A DNA stretch of 64,000 nucleotides from Streptomyces sp. NBC_00190 (GTDB lineage Bacteria; Actinomycetota; Actinomycetes; Streptomycetales; Streptomycetaceae): contig NZ_CP108131.1 of assembly GCF_036203305.1 (NCBI RefSeq), forward strand, positions 4,650,001 to 4,714,000, in the 5' to 3' direction. Within the stretch, counting starts at the first letter, position 1; every line of letters begins with the position of its first letter. Under the pieces are notes generated by a model. That model saw nothing but the letters and a program-made list of their open reading frames with translations, was not told where the DNA came from and ran no database searches. Below, piece after piece: positions 46,711-54,778 of the stretch. Made by a program: the position numbers and the translations under genes.

Positions 46711-47139
46711 ATGGCAGCGCAGATCCAGTACGCCGACGTCGAGGTCGGCACCGAGCTGCCGGCGGCGTCCTTCCCCGTGACGCGCGCCACGCTCGTCCGC
46801 TACGCCGGTGCCTCGGGTGACTTCAACCCGATCCACTGGAACGAGAAGTTCGCCAAGGAGGTCGGACTGCCGGACGTGATCGCGCACGGCATGTTCACCA
46901 TGGCCGAGGCGATCCGCGTGGTCACCGACTGGGTCGGCGACCCGGGCGCGGTGGTCGAGTACGGCGTCCGCTTCACGAAGCCGGTCGTGGTCCCGAACGA
47001 CGACCAGGGCGGCCTGATCGAGGTCACGGCCAAGGTCGCGGCCAAGCTGGACGACAACCGCGTCCGGGTCGACCTGACGGCCATGAGCGCCGGCCAGAAG
47101 GTACTGGGCATGTCCCGCGCCGTGGTCGAACTGGCGTAA
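46711..47139 (+). CDS. hadB: MaoC-family (3R)-hydroxyacyl-ACP dehydratase subunit B
   Basis: A 142-residue catalytic hot-dog subunit. The hydratase-2 signature with the catalytic Asp and His is visible in SGDFNPIHWNEKFAKEVGLP, followed by DVIAHGMFTMAEAIR. It should form a heterodimer with HadA and dehydrate 3-hydroxyacyl-ACP to the trans-2-enoyl form. No hadC follows, unlike in mycobacteria. The 351-bp gap after it contains a strong terminator and the TetR operator. Confidence 0.92.
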   Translation: MAAQIQYADVEVGTELPAASFPVTRATLVRYAGASGDFNPIHWNEKFAKEVGLPDVIAHGMFTMAEAIRVVTDWVGDPGAVVEYGVRFTKPVVVPNDDQGGLIEVTAKVAAKLDDNRVRVDLTAMSAGQKVLGMSRAVVELA

Positions 47140-47242
47140 GGCCGCGAGGGGGCTGGGCTGGGCGCCGGGCTTTCGGGTTGGGGGTCGGGCGTCGGGGCAG
47201 GCGCCCGGCCTCGTCGTTTGGTGGGGCGGGGGCTTCGGGGGC

Positions 47243-47264
47243 GGGCCTCAACCGGGCCTCAACC
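47243..47264. repeat. Two tandem copies of GGGCCTCAACC
   Basis: Exact 11-bp direct duplication (47243-47253 and 47254-47264) in the hadB to TetR gap. Probably a slippage product. Confidence 0.7.
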
Positions 47265-47312
47265 GGGCGGCATCAGGGATGCGGTCGGTGGCTTCGGGCG
47301 GGCTGCTGTCCT

Positions 47313-47366
47313 TGGGCGGGATCGGGGACGGACGGGAAACCCCCAGCCCATCCCCGATCCCGCCCA
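47313..47366. terminator. Terminator between hadB and the TetR gene
   Basis: TGGGCGGGATCGGGGA (47313-47328) and TCCCCGATCCCGCCCA (47351-47366) form a perfect 16-bp stem with a 22-nt loop. Confidence 0.75.
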
Positions 47367-47461
47367 GGGGCGACGAACCCGCCGTGATCCCGCCCCACGT
47401 CCCTGAGGCCGACCAGCAGACGTCCCGCCCCCCGAAGCCCCCCGCCCCGCCCCCTTGCTTA

Positions 47462-47481
47462 GTTAGTGATTGAGCACTAAC
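47462..47481. promoter_or_regulatory. TetR operator 1 (GTTAGTG-N6-CACTAAC)
   Basis: A perfect 7-bp inverted repeat with a 6-bp centre lies 9 bp before the TetR start codon. The same 20-bp pattern recurs before the efflux gene, so it is the likely autoregulatory operator. Confidence 0.8.
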
Positions 47482-47490
47482 TTAGAACGC

Positions 47491-48060
47491 ATGGCAAGGA
47501 TGAGCGCAGAAGAGCGGCGCGAGAGCGTCATTCGGGCGGCGATGCATGAGTTCGCGCGCGGGGGCTACTACGGGACCTCCACCGAGGCGATCGCCAAGCG
47601 GGTGGGTGTCTCGCAGCCGTATCTCTTCCGGCTCTTCCCGAACAAGCTCGCCATCTTCCTCGCCGCCGCCGAGCGGTGCATGCGGGATACCCGGGAGGTC
47701 TTCGCCGAGGCCGGCGAAGGGCTGTGCGGCGAGGAGGCAACGCGGGCCATGGCGAACGCCTACACCCGGCTCATCGCCGAGGATCCCGACAAGCTCCAGA
47801 TGCAGCTCCAGATGTACGTCACCGTCGCCGCCGCCGAAGCGGCCGGGGATCACGAGCTCGGCGAGCTCGTCCGGAAGGGCTGGATGGAGCTGTGGGACAC
47901 GGTCCACGTGCCGTTCGGCGGCGACGTGAAGGAGACCACGACCTTCATGGCGTACGGGATGCTGATCAACACCCTCGCCGCCATGGGCTTCCCGCCCGGG
48001 CATCGGGTCTGGGAGGGGTTGTACCCCGACGCCCACAGCAAGGGCCGCCTGGAGAAGTGA
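47491..48060 (+). CDS. TetR-family repressor
   Basis: A 189-residue repressor. The N-terminal helix-turn-helix (ESVIRAAMHEFARGGYYGTS, TEAIAKRVGVSQPYLFRLFP) is typical, and the C-terminal ligand domain is helical (NAYTRLIAEDPDKLQMQLQM). The ATG at 47491 was chosen; ATG at 47500 is a close alternative. It is transcribed in the same direction as the DHA2 transporter 78 bp downstream, and matching operators precede both genes, so it probably represses itself and the pump until a drug-like ligand binds. Confidence 0.92.
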   Translation: MARMSAEERRESVIRAAMHEFARGGYYGTSTEAIAKRVGVSQPYLFRLFPNKLAIFLAAAERCMRDTREVFAEAGEGLCGEEATRAMANAYTRLIAEDPDKLQMQLQMYVTVAAAEAAGDHELGELVRKGWMELWDTVHVPFGGDVKETTTFMAYGMLINTLAAMGFPPGHRVWEGLYPDAHSKGRLEK

Positions 48061-48101
48061 GGACGCGCCGCCTGTCCGGCGGGCCACTCATGCGCACGAA
48101 A

Positions 48102-48121
48102 GTTAGTCAGCAATAACTAAC
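48102..48121. promoter_or_regulatory. TetR operator 2 (GTTAGTC-N6-AACTAAC)
   Basis: Same half-sites and spacing as operator 1, with one mismatch between the arms, 17 bp before the efflux gene start. Confidence 0.78.
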
Positions 48122-48138
48122 AATCCTCAGGGGGAATC

Positions 48139-49605
48139 GTGAACACGCAAGACCCGCAAGACCTGCAAGGCCCGGACACCAAGCTCCGCGCCCCCGCCGT
48201 CTGGGCCCTGGTCCTCACCGGCGTCGCCAGCTTCATGGCCGCCCTGGACAACCTCGTCGTCACCACCGCCCTCCCCGCCATCCGCGAGGACCTCGGCGGC
48301 AAGCTGGAGGACCTGGAGTGGACGGTGAACGCGTACACGCTCACCTTCGCCGTCCTCCTCATGTTCGGCTCCGCACTCGGTGACCGTTTCGGCCGCCGCC
48401 GGCTCTTCACCGTGGGCCTCGCGATCTTCACCGGCGCCTCCGCCGCGGCCGCGCTCTCGCCCGGCATCGACGCGCTCATCGCCGCCCGCGCCGTCCAGGG
48501 CGTCGGAGCCGCGATCATGATGCCGCTCACCCTGACCCTGCTCACCGCCGCCGTACCGGCGGCCCGCCGCGGCATGGCCCTCGGCATCTACGGCGCCGTC
48601 ACAGGCCTCGCCGTCGCCAGCGGCCCCCTCATCGGCGGCAGCCTCACCGAGCACATCTCCTGGCAGTGGATCTTCTGGCTCAACGTTCCGATAGGCCTCG
48701 CACTGATACCCCTCGCCCGTCTCCGGCTCGCCGAGTCCACCGCGCCCGGTGCCCGTCTCGACGTCCCGGGCACCCTGCTCATCAGCGGCGGCCTCTTCGG
48801 CATCGTCTACGCCCTGGTCAACGCCAACTCCGAGGGCTGGACCAGTGCCCCCGTGCTCACCGGCCTGATCGTCGGAGCCGCGCTCGTCGGCGGGTTCGTC
48901 TACCACGGCTTCAACCACGCGAACCCCATGCTCCCCATGCGGCTCTTCCAGAACCGCGGCTTCCTCGGGATCAACCTGGCCAGCCTGCTGATGTTCCTGG
49001 GCATGTTCGGCTCGATCTTCCTGCTCAGCCAGTTCCTCCAGGGCGTCGCCGGCTACTCGCCCACCCAGGCGGGCCTGCGCATGCTCCCCTGGACCGGCAT
49101 GCCGATGATCGTCGCCCCCTTCGCGGGCATCCTCTCCGACCGCATCGGCGGCCGCCCCGTCGTCGCCGCCGGGCTGGCGTTCCAGGCCCTCGGCCTCGGC
49201 TGGTTCGCGGCGATCCTGACCGCGGACGTCTCGTACGCCGCCCAGCTGCCGGCGCTGATCCTCAGCGGGATCGGCATGGCCCTCTACTTCGCCCCCGCCG
49301 CCAACGTCCTGATGTCCACCGTCGCCCCGGCAGACCAGGGCAAGGCCTCCGGCACCAACAACGCCCTGCGCGAGGTCGGCGGCGCCCTGGGGGTCGCGGT
49401 CCTGGCCTCGGTCTTCTCCGCCCAGGGCGGCTACGAGTCCCCGCAGGCCTTCACCGACGGCACGATCCCCGCCCTGTGGATCGGCGCCGGCGCGGTCGCC
49501 CTGGCCGCCGCGCTCGCCCTGCTCCTGCCGGGCAGGCCGAAGCCGAGCCCGGCCGCCCCGGGCCATGTCGCGGCGGTTCCGGACAAGGTCCCCGCGGCCG
49601 GCTGA
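48139..49605 (+). CDS. DHA2-family (14-TMS) drug efflux transporter
   Basis: A 488-residue major facilitator of the DHA2 drug:proton antiporter family. About fourteen hydrophobic segments are visible. Motif D1 is ALDNLVVTTALPAI, motif A is GSALGDRFGRRRLF and motif C is GAVTGLAVASGPLIGG, marking an exporter. It is likely to extrude cationic or amphipathic compounds, under control of the TetR protein upstream. GTG at 48139 follows CAGGGGG. A 31-bp palindrome follows the stop. Confidence 0.93.
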   Translation: MNTQDPQDLQGPDTKLRAPAVWALVLTGVASFMAALDNLVVTTALPAIREDLGGKLEDLEWTVNAYTLTFAVLLMFGSALGDRFGRRRLFTVGLAIFTGASAAAALSPGIDALIAARAVQGVGAAIMMPLTLTLLTAAVPAARRGMALGIYGAVTGLAVASGPLIGGSLTEHISWQWIFWLNVPIGLALIPLARLRLAESTAPGARLDVPGTLLISGGLFGIVYALVNANSEGWTSAPVLTGLIVGAALVGGFVYHGFNHANPMLPMRLFQNRGFLGINLASLLMFLGMFGSIFLLSQFLQGVAGYSPTQAGLRMLPWTGMPMIVAPFAGILSDRIGGRPVVAAGLAFQALGLGWFAAILTADVSYAAQLPALILSGIGMALYFAPAANVLMSTVAPADQGKASGTNNALREVGGALGVAVLASVFSAQGGYESPQAFTDGTIPALWIGAGAVALAAALALLLPGRPKPSPAAPGHVAAVPDKVPAAG

Positions 49606-49620
49606 TCCAGTCCGGCAGAC

Positions 49621-49651
49621 GTGCGACCTGAAGTGCCACTTCAGGTCGCAC
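49621..49651. terminator. 31-bp near-perfect palindrome after the efflux gene
   Basis: GTGCGACCTGAAGTG and its exact complement (49621-49635, 49637-49651) flank a single base. The position suits a terminator for the efflux gene. The one-base centre and lack of a T run also allow an operator for the next gene, whose start is 31 bp away. Confidence 0.55.
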
Positions 49652-49682
49652 CGATCATGCGACCCCGCAAAGGAGTGACGTC

Positions 49683-50081
49683 ATGCCCGACATCCCGTGG
49701 TCCACCCCCACCCAGGCCGCCCCCGACGCCGACGTCTACGTCATGGCCTCCCGCTTCGAGACCTCCACGCTCACCGGCGCCCTCAAGTTCTTCCTCAAGG
49801 CGCCCGGAATCATCGGCCAGATCCGCAAGGCCCCCGGCGCCCACGGCGTCGCCCTGCGGGCGCGCGTCCTCGGCCGCACCTTCCTGACCCTCTCCGCCTG
49901 GGAGGACCGGGACGCGCTCTACCGGTTCGCCGGCAGCGAGCCGCACCGCTCCAGCTCCAGGGCGGCCGCCGCCTTCATGAAGGAGTCGGCCTTCACCTTC
50001 TGGACCGTGAAGGCGGCCGAGCTCCCCATCAGCTGGACCGAGGCGGAGCGCCGCCTGGCCGAGCAGAAGACGGCTTACTGA
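49683..50081 (+). CDS. DUF3291/monooxygenase-like small protein
   Basis: A 132-residue protein that resembles the dimeric alpha-beta barrel family (DUF3291, antibiotic biosynthesis monooxygenase-like): VYVMASRFETSTLTGALKFF, LGRTFLTLSAWEDRDALYRF, then RSSSRAAAAFMKESAFTFW. Members act on aromatic substrates without cofactors or only bind them; the function here is unknown. ATG at 49683 follows AAAGGAG at 7 nt. It sits alone between the efflux gene and murB. Confidence 0.7.
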   Translation: MPDIPWSTPTQAAPDADVYVMASRFETSTLTGALKFFLKAPGIIGQIRKAPGAHGVALRARVLGRTFLTLSAWEDRDALYRFAGSEPHRSSSRAAAAFMKESAFTFWTVKAAELPISWTEAERRLAEQKTAY

Positions 50082-50124
50082 GTCACGGTCCGTGGCCCCG
50101 CAGGGATGCGGCGGGTACGGACCG

Positions 50125-50130
50125 TACTCT
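50125..50130 (+). promoter_or_regulatory. Possible -10 element of a leaderless murB transcript
   Basis: TACTCT ends 7 nt before the GTG start of murB, where no Shine-Dalgarno is visible. The -35 is not recognisable. Confidence 0.4.
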
Positions 50131-50137
50131 TGTCCAC

Positions 50138-51193
50138 GTGCAGGAACTCCACGACGCCCCCCTCGCCCCGCTGACCACCTTCCGCCTCGGTGGCCCCGCC
50201 ACACGTCTGGTCACCGCGACCACCGACGCCGAGGTGGTCGCCGCCGTCCGGGCCGCGGACCAGAACGGCACCCCGCTCCTCGTCATCGGCGGCGGCAGCA
50301 ACCTGGTCATCGGTGACCACGGCTTCGAGGGCACCGCCCTGCGCATCGCGACCACCGGCTTCCACCTCGACGGCACGCGGCTGGAGCTCGCCGCGGGCGA
50401 GAACTGGAGCGACGCCGTCGCCCGCACCGTCGAAGCCGGACTCGCCGGTATCGAATGCCTCGCCGGAATCCCCGGCTCCGCCGGCGCGACGCCCATCCAG
50501 AACGTGGGGGCGTACGGCCAGGAGGTCTGCGACACCATCACCGAGGTCGTCGCCTACGACCGCACCCGAGGCGAAACGGTCACGCTGAGCGCCGCCGAAT
50601 GCGCGTTCACGTACCGCAACAGCCTCTTCAAGCACGAGCCCGAGCGGTACGTCGTCCTGCGCGTGCGCTTCGCCCTGGAGGACGCCGGCGGGCTGTCCGC
50701 GCCGATCAAGTACCCCGAGACCGCCCGCGCCCTCGGCGTCGAGGCCGGCGACCGGGTCCCGGCCGCCGAAGCCCGCGCGACCGTGCTGCGCCTGCGCGCG
50801 GGCAAGGGCATGGTCCTCGACCCCGCCGACCACGACACCTGGTCGGCCGGCTCCTTCTTCCACAACCCGATCCTGACCGACGAGGCCTACGCCGCCTTCC
50901 TCGCCCGCGTCCAGGACCGCCTCGGCCCCGACACCGCCCCGCCCGCCTACCCCGCGGGCGCCGGCCGTACGAAGACCAGCGCAGCCTGGCTGATCGACAA
51001 GGCCGGATTCACCAAGGGCTACGGCACGGGCCCCGCGCGCATCTCCACCAAGCACACGCTCGCCCTCACCAACCGGGGCGAGGCCACCACCGAGGACCTC
51101 CTCACCCTGGCCCGCGAGGTCGTCGCGGGCGTCCATGCGGCCTTCGGCGTCACCCTGGTCAACGAACCGGTGACGGTCGGCGTCAGCATCTGA
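50138..51193 (+). CDS. murB: UDP-N-acetylenolpyruvoylglucosamine reductase
   Basis: The 351-residue cytoplasmic FAD enzyme that reduces UDP-GlcNAc-enolpyruvate to UDP-MurNAc with NADPH in peptidoglycan synthesis. The FAD-binding motifs LLVIGGGSNLVIGDHGFEGT and CLAGIPGSAGATPIQNVGAY are clear. The proton-donor Ser is in AGSFFHNPIL and YRNSLFK is present, so it is the type I form. The GTG at 50138 was chosen because it directly precedes the conserved N terminus; the gene looks leaderless. The next gene starts 16 bp downstream. Confidence 0.95.
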   Translation: MQELHDAPLAPLTTFRLGGPATRLVTATTDAEVVAAVRAADQNGTPLLVIGGGSNLVIGDHGFEGTALRIATTGFHLDGTRLELAAGENWSDAVARTVEAGLAGIECLAGIPGSAGATPIQNVGAYGQEVCDTITEVVAYDRTRGETVTLSAAECAFTYRNSLFKHEPERYVVLRVRFALEDAGGLSAPIKYPETARALGVEAGDRVPAAEARATVLRLRAGKGMVLDPADHDTWSAGSFFHNPILTDEAYAAFLARVQDRLGPDTAPPAYPAGAGRTKTSAAWLIDKAGFTKGYGTGPARISTKHTLALTNRGEATTEDLLTLAREVVAGVHAAFGVTLVNEPVTVGVSI

Positions 51194-51209
51194 GGAGCCC
51201 CGGCCGCCC

Positions 51210-51626
51210 ATGCTCTGTCCCCGGCACGGGGCCGGTACGGACCCCACCCGCCTCGTGGGGCGCACGCTCAGCCGAGTCGTCGCGTCCTGGCACATCAGCG
51301 AAGGCGAGCGCTCCGAGGCTCCCCTCGACGTCTGGCTCATCGACAGCGTCGGCGACTGCATCCGCATCACCACCGGGTCCGACCAGTGCCTCATCGTCGA
51401 ATCCGCCGCCCCGCACGAGCCGTACGACATGGGGGAGTGGGGCCGCATCGAGGTCGGCGAGGACCTGGGTGACCACCCCTTCCTGCGCCACCTCGGCGAG
51501 ACGGTCTCCTCGGTCGCCGAATTCGCCCTGCCCGAGCAGGGGCGCACGCACCTGGAGATCGGTTTCCCGGACGGCCACCGGGTGCGCGCCGACTGCTACC
51601 AGGGCGACCTGCGGCTCACGCGCTGA
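51210..51626 (+). CDS. Conserved hypothetical protein
   Basis: A 138-residue acidic protein not assigned to a named family. It is predicted beta-rich: VASWHISEGERSEAPLDVWL, SVGDCIRITTGSDQCLIVES, FPDGHRVRADCYQGDLRL. There is no signal peptide or membrane segment. The ATG at 51210 has GAGGAG 12 nt upstream and lies 16 bp after murB, so it may be co-transcribed. It is convergent with the adenosine deaminase gene, only 3 bp away. Confidence 0.65.
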   Translation: MLCPRHGAGTDPTRLVGRTLSRVVASWHISEGERSEAPLDVWLIDSVGDCIRITTGSDQCLIVESAAPHEPYDMGEWGRIEVGEDLGDHPFLRHLGETVSSVAEFALPEQGRTHLEIGFPDGHRVRADCYQGDLRLTR

Positions 51627-51629
51627 CGC

Positions 51630-52649
51630 TCACCCGGTGAGCCAGTGGTCGATCCCGGCCAGCAGCTTGGCCTGTACGTCCTCGGGCGCGGCCGAACCGC
51701 GCACCGACTGGCGGGCCAGCTCGGCGAGTTCCGCGTCGGTGAAGCCGTGGTGGCGGCGGGCGATCTCGTACTGCGCCGCGAGCCGGGACCCGAACAGCAG
51801 GGGGTCGTCCGCGCCGAGCGCCATCGGCACCCCGGCCTCGAACAGGGTGCGCAGCGGGACGTCCTCGGGCCGCTCGTAGACCCCGAGGGCCACGTTCGAC
51901 GCGGGGCAGACCTCGCAGGTGATCTGCCGGTCGGCGAGCCGCTTGAGCAGCCGGGAGTCCTCGGCGGCCCGGACGCCGTGCCCGATGCGGGAGGCGTGCA
52001 GATCGTCGAGGCAGTCGCGGACGGAGGCCGGGCCGGTGAGTTCGCCGCCGTGCGGGGCGGCGAGCAGGCCGCCCTCGCGGGCGATGGCGAAGGCCCGGTC
52101 GAAGTCGCGGGCCATGCCGCGGCGCTCGTCGTTGGAGAGGCCGAAGCCGACGACGCCGCGGTCGGCGTAGCGGACGGCGAGACGGGCGAGGGTGCGGGCG
52201 TCGAGGGGATGCTTCATGCGGTTGGCGGCGATGAGGACCCGCATCCCGAGGCCGGTCTCGCGGGACGCGCTGTCCACGGCGTCGAGGATGATCTCGACGG
52301 CCGGGATCATGCCGCCGAGGAGGGGGGCGTAGGAGGTGGGATCCACCTGGATCTCCAGCCAGCCGCTGCCGTCCCGTACGTCCTCCTCCGCGGCCTCGCG
52401 GACCAGGCGCCGGATGTCGTCGGGCTCGCGGAGGCAGGAGCGGGCGGCGTCGTAGAGCCGCTGGAAGCGGAACCAGCCGCGCTCGTCGGTGGCGCGGAGC
52501 CGTGGGGGTTCGCCGGCTGTCAGGGCGTCCGGGAGGCGGACGCCGTACTTGTCGGCGAGCTCCAGGAGGGTCGATGGTCGCATCGAGCCGGTGAAGTGCA
52601 GGTGGAGGTGGGCCTTCGGCAGAAGCGTGAGATCGCGTGCGTGCTCCAT
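51630..52649 (-). CDS. add: Adenosine deaminase family protein
   Basis: A 339-residue purine deaminase. The metal and catalytic residues are visible: HLHLH in KAHLHLHFTGSM, His-Gly-Gly-Glu in AAPHGGELTGP, His in RIGHGVRAAED and Asp-Asp in LGADDPLLFGS. The HFTGSM form (rather than HLDGAL) and CEVCPASNVALGVYERPEDV are typical of the actinobacterial adenosine deaminase-like branch. It converts adenosine or a related nucleoside to inosine in the cytoplasm. It is downstream of aspC on the same strand but separated by a terminator. Confidence 0.9.
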   Translation of the reverse strand: MEHARDLTLLPKAHLHLHFTGSMRPSTLLELADKYGVRLPDALTAGEPPRLRATDERGWFRFQRLYDAARSCLREPDDIRRLVREAAEEDVRDGSGWLEIQVDPTSYAPLLGGMIPAVEIILDAVDSASRETGLGMRVLIAANRMKHPLDARTLARLAVRYADRGVVGFGLSNDERRGMARDFDRAFAIAREGGLLAAPHGGELTGPASVRDCLDDLHASRIGHGVRAAEDSRLLKRLADRQITCEVCPASNVALGVYERPEDVPLRTLFEAGVPMALGADDPLLFGSRLAAQYEIARRHHGFTDAELAELARQSVRGSAAPEDVQAKLLAGIDHWLTG

Positions 52650-52750
52650 CTGGTGATCCTGCCGTACCGCTGCGCCGGGCGGGAGGGGGTTTTACCTATT
52701 GGGGGCTTGCTCGAACGTGCGAGCGGGAGTGGTGGGGGGTGCGGGGAACG

Positions 52751-52789
52751 CCGGAGCGGCGCCTCCCCGACGGGGGGACGCCGCTCCGG
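52751..52789. terminator. Terminator downstream of aspC
   Basis: CCGGAGCGGCG (52751-52761) and CGCCGCTCCGG (52779-52789) form a perfect 11-bp stem; inner CCTCCCC/GGGGGG can extend it. It lies 26 bp past the aspC stop on the minus strand. Confidence 0.85.
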
Positions 52790-52814
52790 ATCCGGCTGTG
52801 GAACCGCCCGAGGC

Positions 52815-54041
52815 CTAGGCCTTGGCCTCCGCCAGGAGCTTCTGGATACGGGAGACGCCCTCCACCAGGTCCTCGTCGCCCAGGGCGTAGGACAGGCGCA
52901 CGTAGCCCGGGGTGCCGAAGGCCTCGCCCGGAACGACCGCGACCTCGACCTCGTCCAGGATCAGGGCGGCGAGCTCGACCGAGGTCTGCGGGCGCTTGCC
53001 GCGGATCTCCTTGCCGAGGAGCCCCTTGACCGAGGGGTACGCGTAGAACGCGCCCTCGGGGACCGGGCAGAGGACGCCCTCGATGTCGTTCAGCATCTTG
53101 ACCATCGTCTGGCGGCGGCGGTCGAAGGCCTTGCGCATCTCCGCGACGGCGTCCAGGTTGCCCGAGACGGCGGCCAGCGCGGCGATCTGGGCCACGTTGG
53201 AGACGTTGGAGGTGGCGTGCGACTGCAGGTTCGTCGCCGCCTTGATGACGTCCAGCGGGGCGATGACCCAGCCCACGCGCCAGCCCGTCATCGCGTACGT
53301 CTTGGCGACACCGTTGACGATGATGCACTTGTCGCGCAGGGCCGGGACCAGGACCGGCAGCGAGGTGAACTTCGCGTCGCCGTAGACCAGGTGCTCGTAG
53401 ATCTCGTCCGTGAGGACCCACAGGCCGTGCTCGGCGGCCCACTCGCCGATCGCCTTCGCGTCGGCCTCGCTGTAGACCGCGCCCGTCGGGTTGGACGGGG
53501 AGACGAAGAGGACGACCTTGGTGCGCTCGGTGCGCGCGGCCTCCAACTGCTCGACGGAGACCCGGTAGCCGGTGGTCTCGTCGGCGACGACCTCGACGGG
53601 GACACCGCCGGCGAGGCGGATGGACTCCGGGTAGGTGGTCCAGTACGGAGCCGGGACGATGACCTCGTCACCCGGGTCCAGGATCGCGGCGAAGGCGTTG
53701 TAGATCGCCTGCTTGCCGCCGTTGGTCACCAGGACCTGCGCCGGGTCGATCTCGTAGCCGGAGTCGCGCAGGGTCTTCGCGGCGATCGCGGCCTTGAGCT
53801 CGGGCAGGCCGCCGGCCGGCGTGTAGCGGTGGTACTTGGGGTTGCGGCAGGCCTCGACCGCGGCCTCGACGATGTAGTCCGGGGTCGGGAAGTCGGGCTC
53901 GCCCGCGCCGAAGCCGATCACCGGGCGCCCGGCGGCCTTGAGGGCCTTGGCCTTGGCGTCGACGGCGAGGGTGGCGGACTCGGAGATGGCGCCGATGCGG
54001 GCGGACACCCGGCGCTCGGAGGAAGGCGTTGCAGAGGTCAT
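52815..54041 (-). CDS. aspC: Aspartate aminotransferase (class I PLP)
   Basis: A 408-residue pyridoxal-phosphate aminotransferase of the Ib subgroup, converting aspartate and 2-oxoglutarate to oxaloacetate and glutamate. Visible features: [10 protein letters not shown] near the N terminus, the cofactor-contact region [22 protein letters not shown] and the Schiff-base Lys in [16 protein letters not shown], with Arg for substrate carboxylate in VRLSYALG. The start ATG at 54041 begins [11 protein letters not shown]; an upstream ATG would add 13 residues. The divergent tRNA-Trp begins 193 bp away. Confidence 0.93.
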   Translation of the reverse strand: MTSATPSSERRVSARIGAISESATLAVDAKAKALKAAGRPVIGFGAGEPDFPTPDYIVEAAVEACRNPKYHRYTPAGGLPELKAAIAAKTLRDSGYEIDPAQVLVTNGGKQAIYNAFAAILDPGDEVIVPAPYWTTYPESIRLAGGVPVEVVADETTGYRVSVEQLEAARTERTKVVLFVSPSNPTGAVYSEADAKAIGEWAAEHGLWVLTDEIYEHLVYGDAKFTSLPVLVPALRDKCIIVNGVAKTYAMTGWRVGWVIAPLDVIKAATNLQSHATSNVSNVAQIAALAAVSGNLDAVAEMRKAFDRRRQTMVKMLNDIEGVLCPVPEGAFYAYPSVKGLLGKEIRGKRPQTSVELAALILDEVEVAVVPGEAFGTPGYVRLSYALGDEDLVEGVSRIQKLLAEAKA

Positions 54042-54233
54042 GTCGGCAATCGTCCCAGACGGCAAAGAGGCGCCGCACAACGTTTCAGTTACCGGACCGG
54101 TTGATGCCGCGTCGGGTTCTGTTCGACGTCAGGGCCCGGTTCACGTACACTCACCTGTCGTTGGACCTCGCCAGCCGCCCAGAGCGTGAGCACTCCGTGC
54201 ACTCGCTCGGATGCGGTAGGTTGGGGGACGCAA

Positions 54234-54306
54234 AGGGTCGTAGCTCAATTGGTAGAGCACTGGTCTCCAAAACCAGCGGTTGGGGGTTCGAGTCCCTCCG
54301 GCCCTG
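54234..54306 (+). tRNA. tRNA-Trp (anticodon CCA)
   Basis: A 73-nt cloverleaf: acceptor AGGGTCG/CGGCCCT (54234-54240, 54299-54305) with discriminator G, anticodon loop CTCCAAA giving CCA, T arm GGGGG-TTCGAGT-CCCTC. CCA is not encoded. It directly precedes secE, as in other actinobacteria, and the two may share a transcript. Confidence 0.95.
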
Positions 54307-54412
54307 CTCCACACTCCTTCTCGGATGTGTGTGCGCAGGTACGTACTTCGATGCAACGCCGTGCGGCGCAACCGGGCGCGGTACGGCCACGACCCGGATT
54401 CAGGTGAGAGAC

Positions 54413-54694
54413 GTGACGGACGCCCTGGGCTCCATCGACATGCCTGATGCCGAGGACGAGACTCGCGAGAAGAAGGCCCGCAAAGGCGGCAAGCGCGGCA
54501 AGAAGGGTCCTCTGGGCCGGCTCGCGCTGTTCTACCGCCAGATCGTCGCGGAACTCCGCAAGGTTGTCTGGCCCACTCGCAACCAGCTCACGACGTACAC
54601 CACCGTGGTGATTGTCTTCGTCGTCATCATGATCGGTCTGGTGACCGTGATTGACTTTGGGTTTGAGAAAGCCATCAAGTTCGTCTTCGGCTGA
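54413..54694 (+). CDS. secE: Preprotein translocase subunit SecE
   Basis: A 93-residue single-span membrane protein of the SecYEG translocon. A basic N-terminal region (EKKARKGGKRGKKGPLGRLA) leads to the conserved amphipathic segment FYRQIVAELRKVVWPTRNQL and one hydrophobic helix (TTVVIVFVVIMIGLVTVIDF). The GTG at 54413 follows AGGTGAG; GTG at 54404 is possible. It is followed by nusG after 84 bp. Confidence 0.95.
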   Translation: MTDALGSIDMPDAEDETREKKARKGGKRGKKGPLGRLALFYRQIVAELRKVVWPTRNQLTTYTTVVIVFVVIMIGLVTVIDFGFEKAIKFVFG

Positions 54695-54778
54695 TCCCCG
54701 CGGGGGGCGGCGCCTTGATGGGTGTCGCCCGTTTTCGCATGTTCCACCACCTTTTGTATCCAGGAAGAAGCAGCCACC

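Noticed and set aside
51630..52649. Alternative call of adenine deaminase for the add gene
   Set aside because: The HFTGSM variant made this possible, but the overall motif set does not separate the two substrates, so only the family-level adenosine deaminase call was kept.
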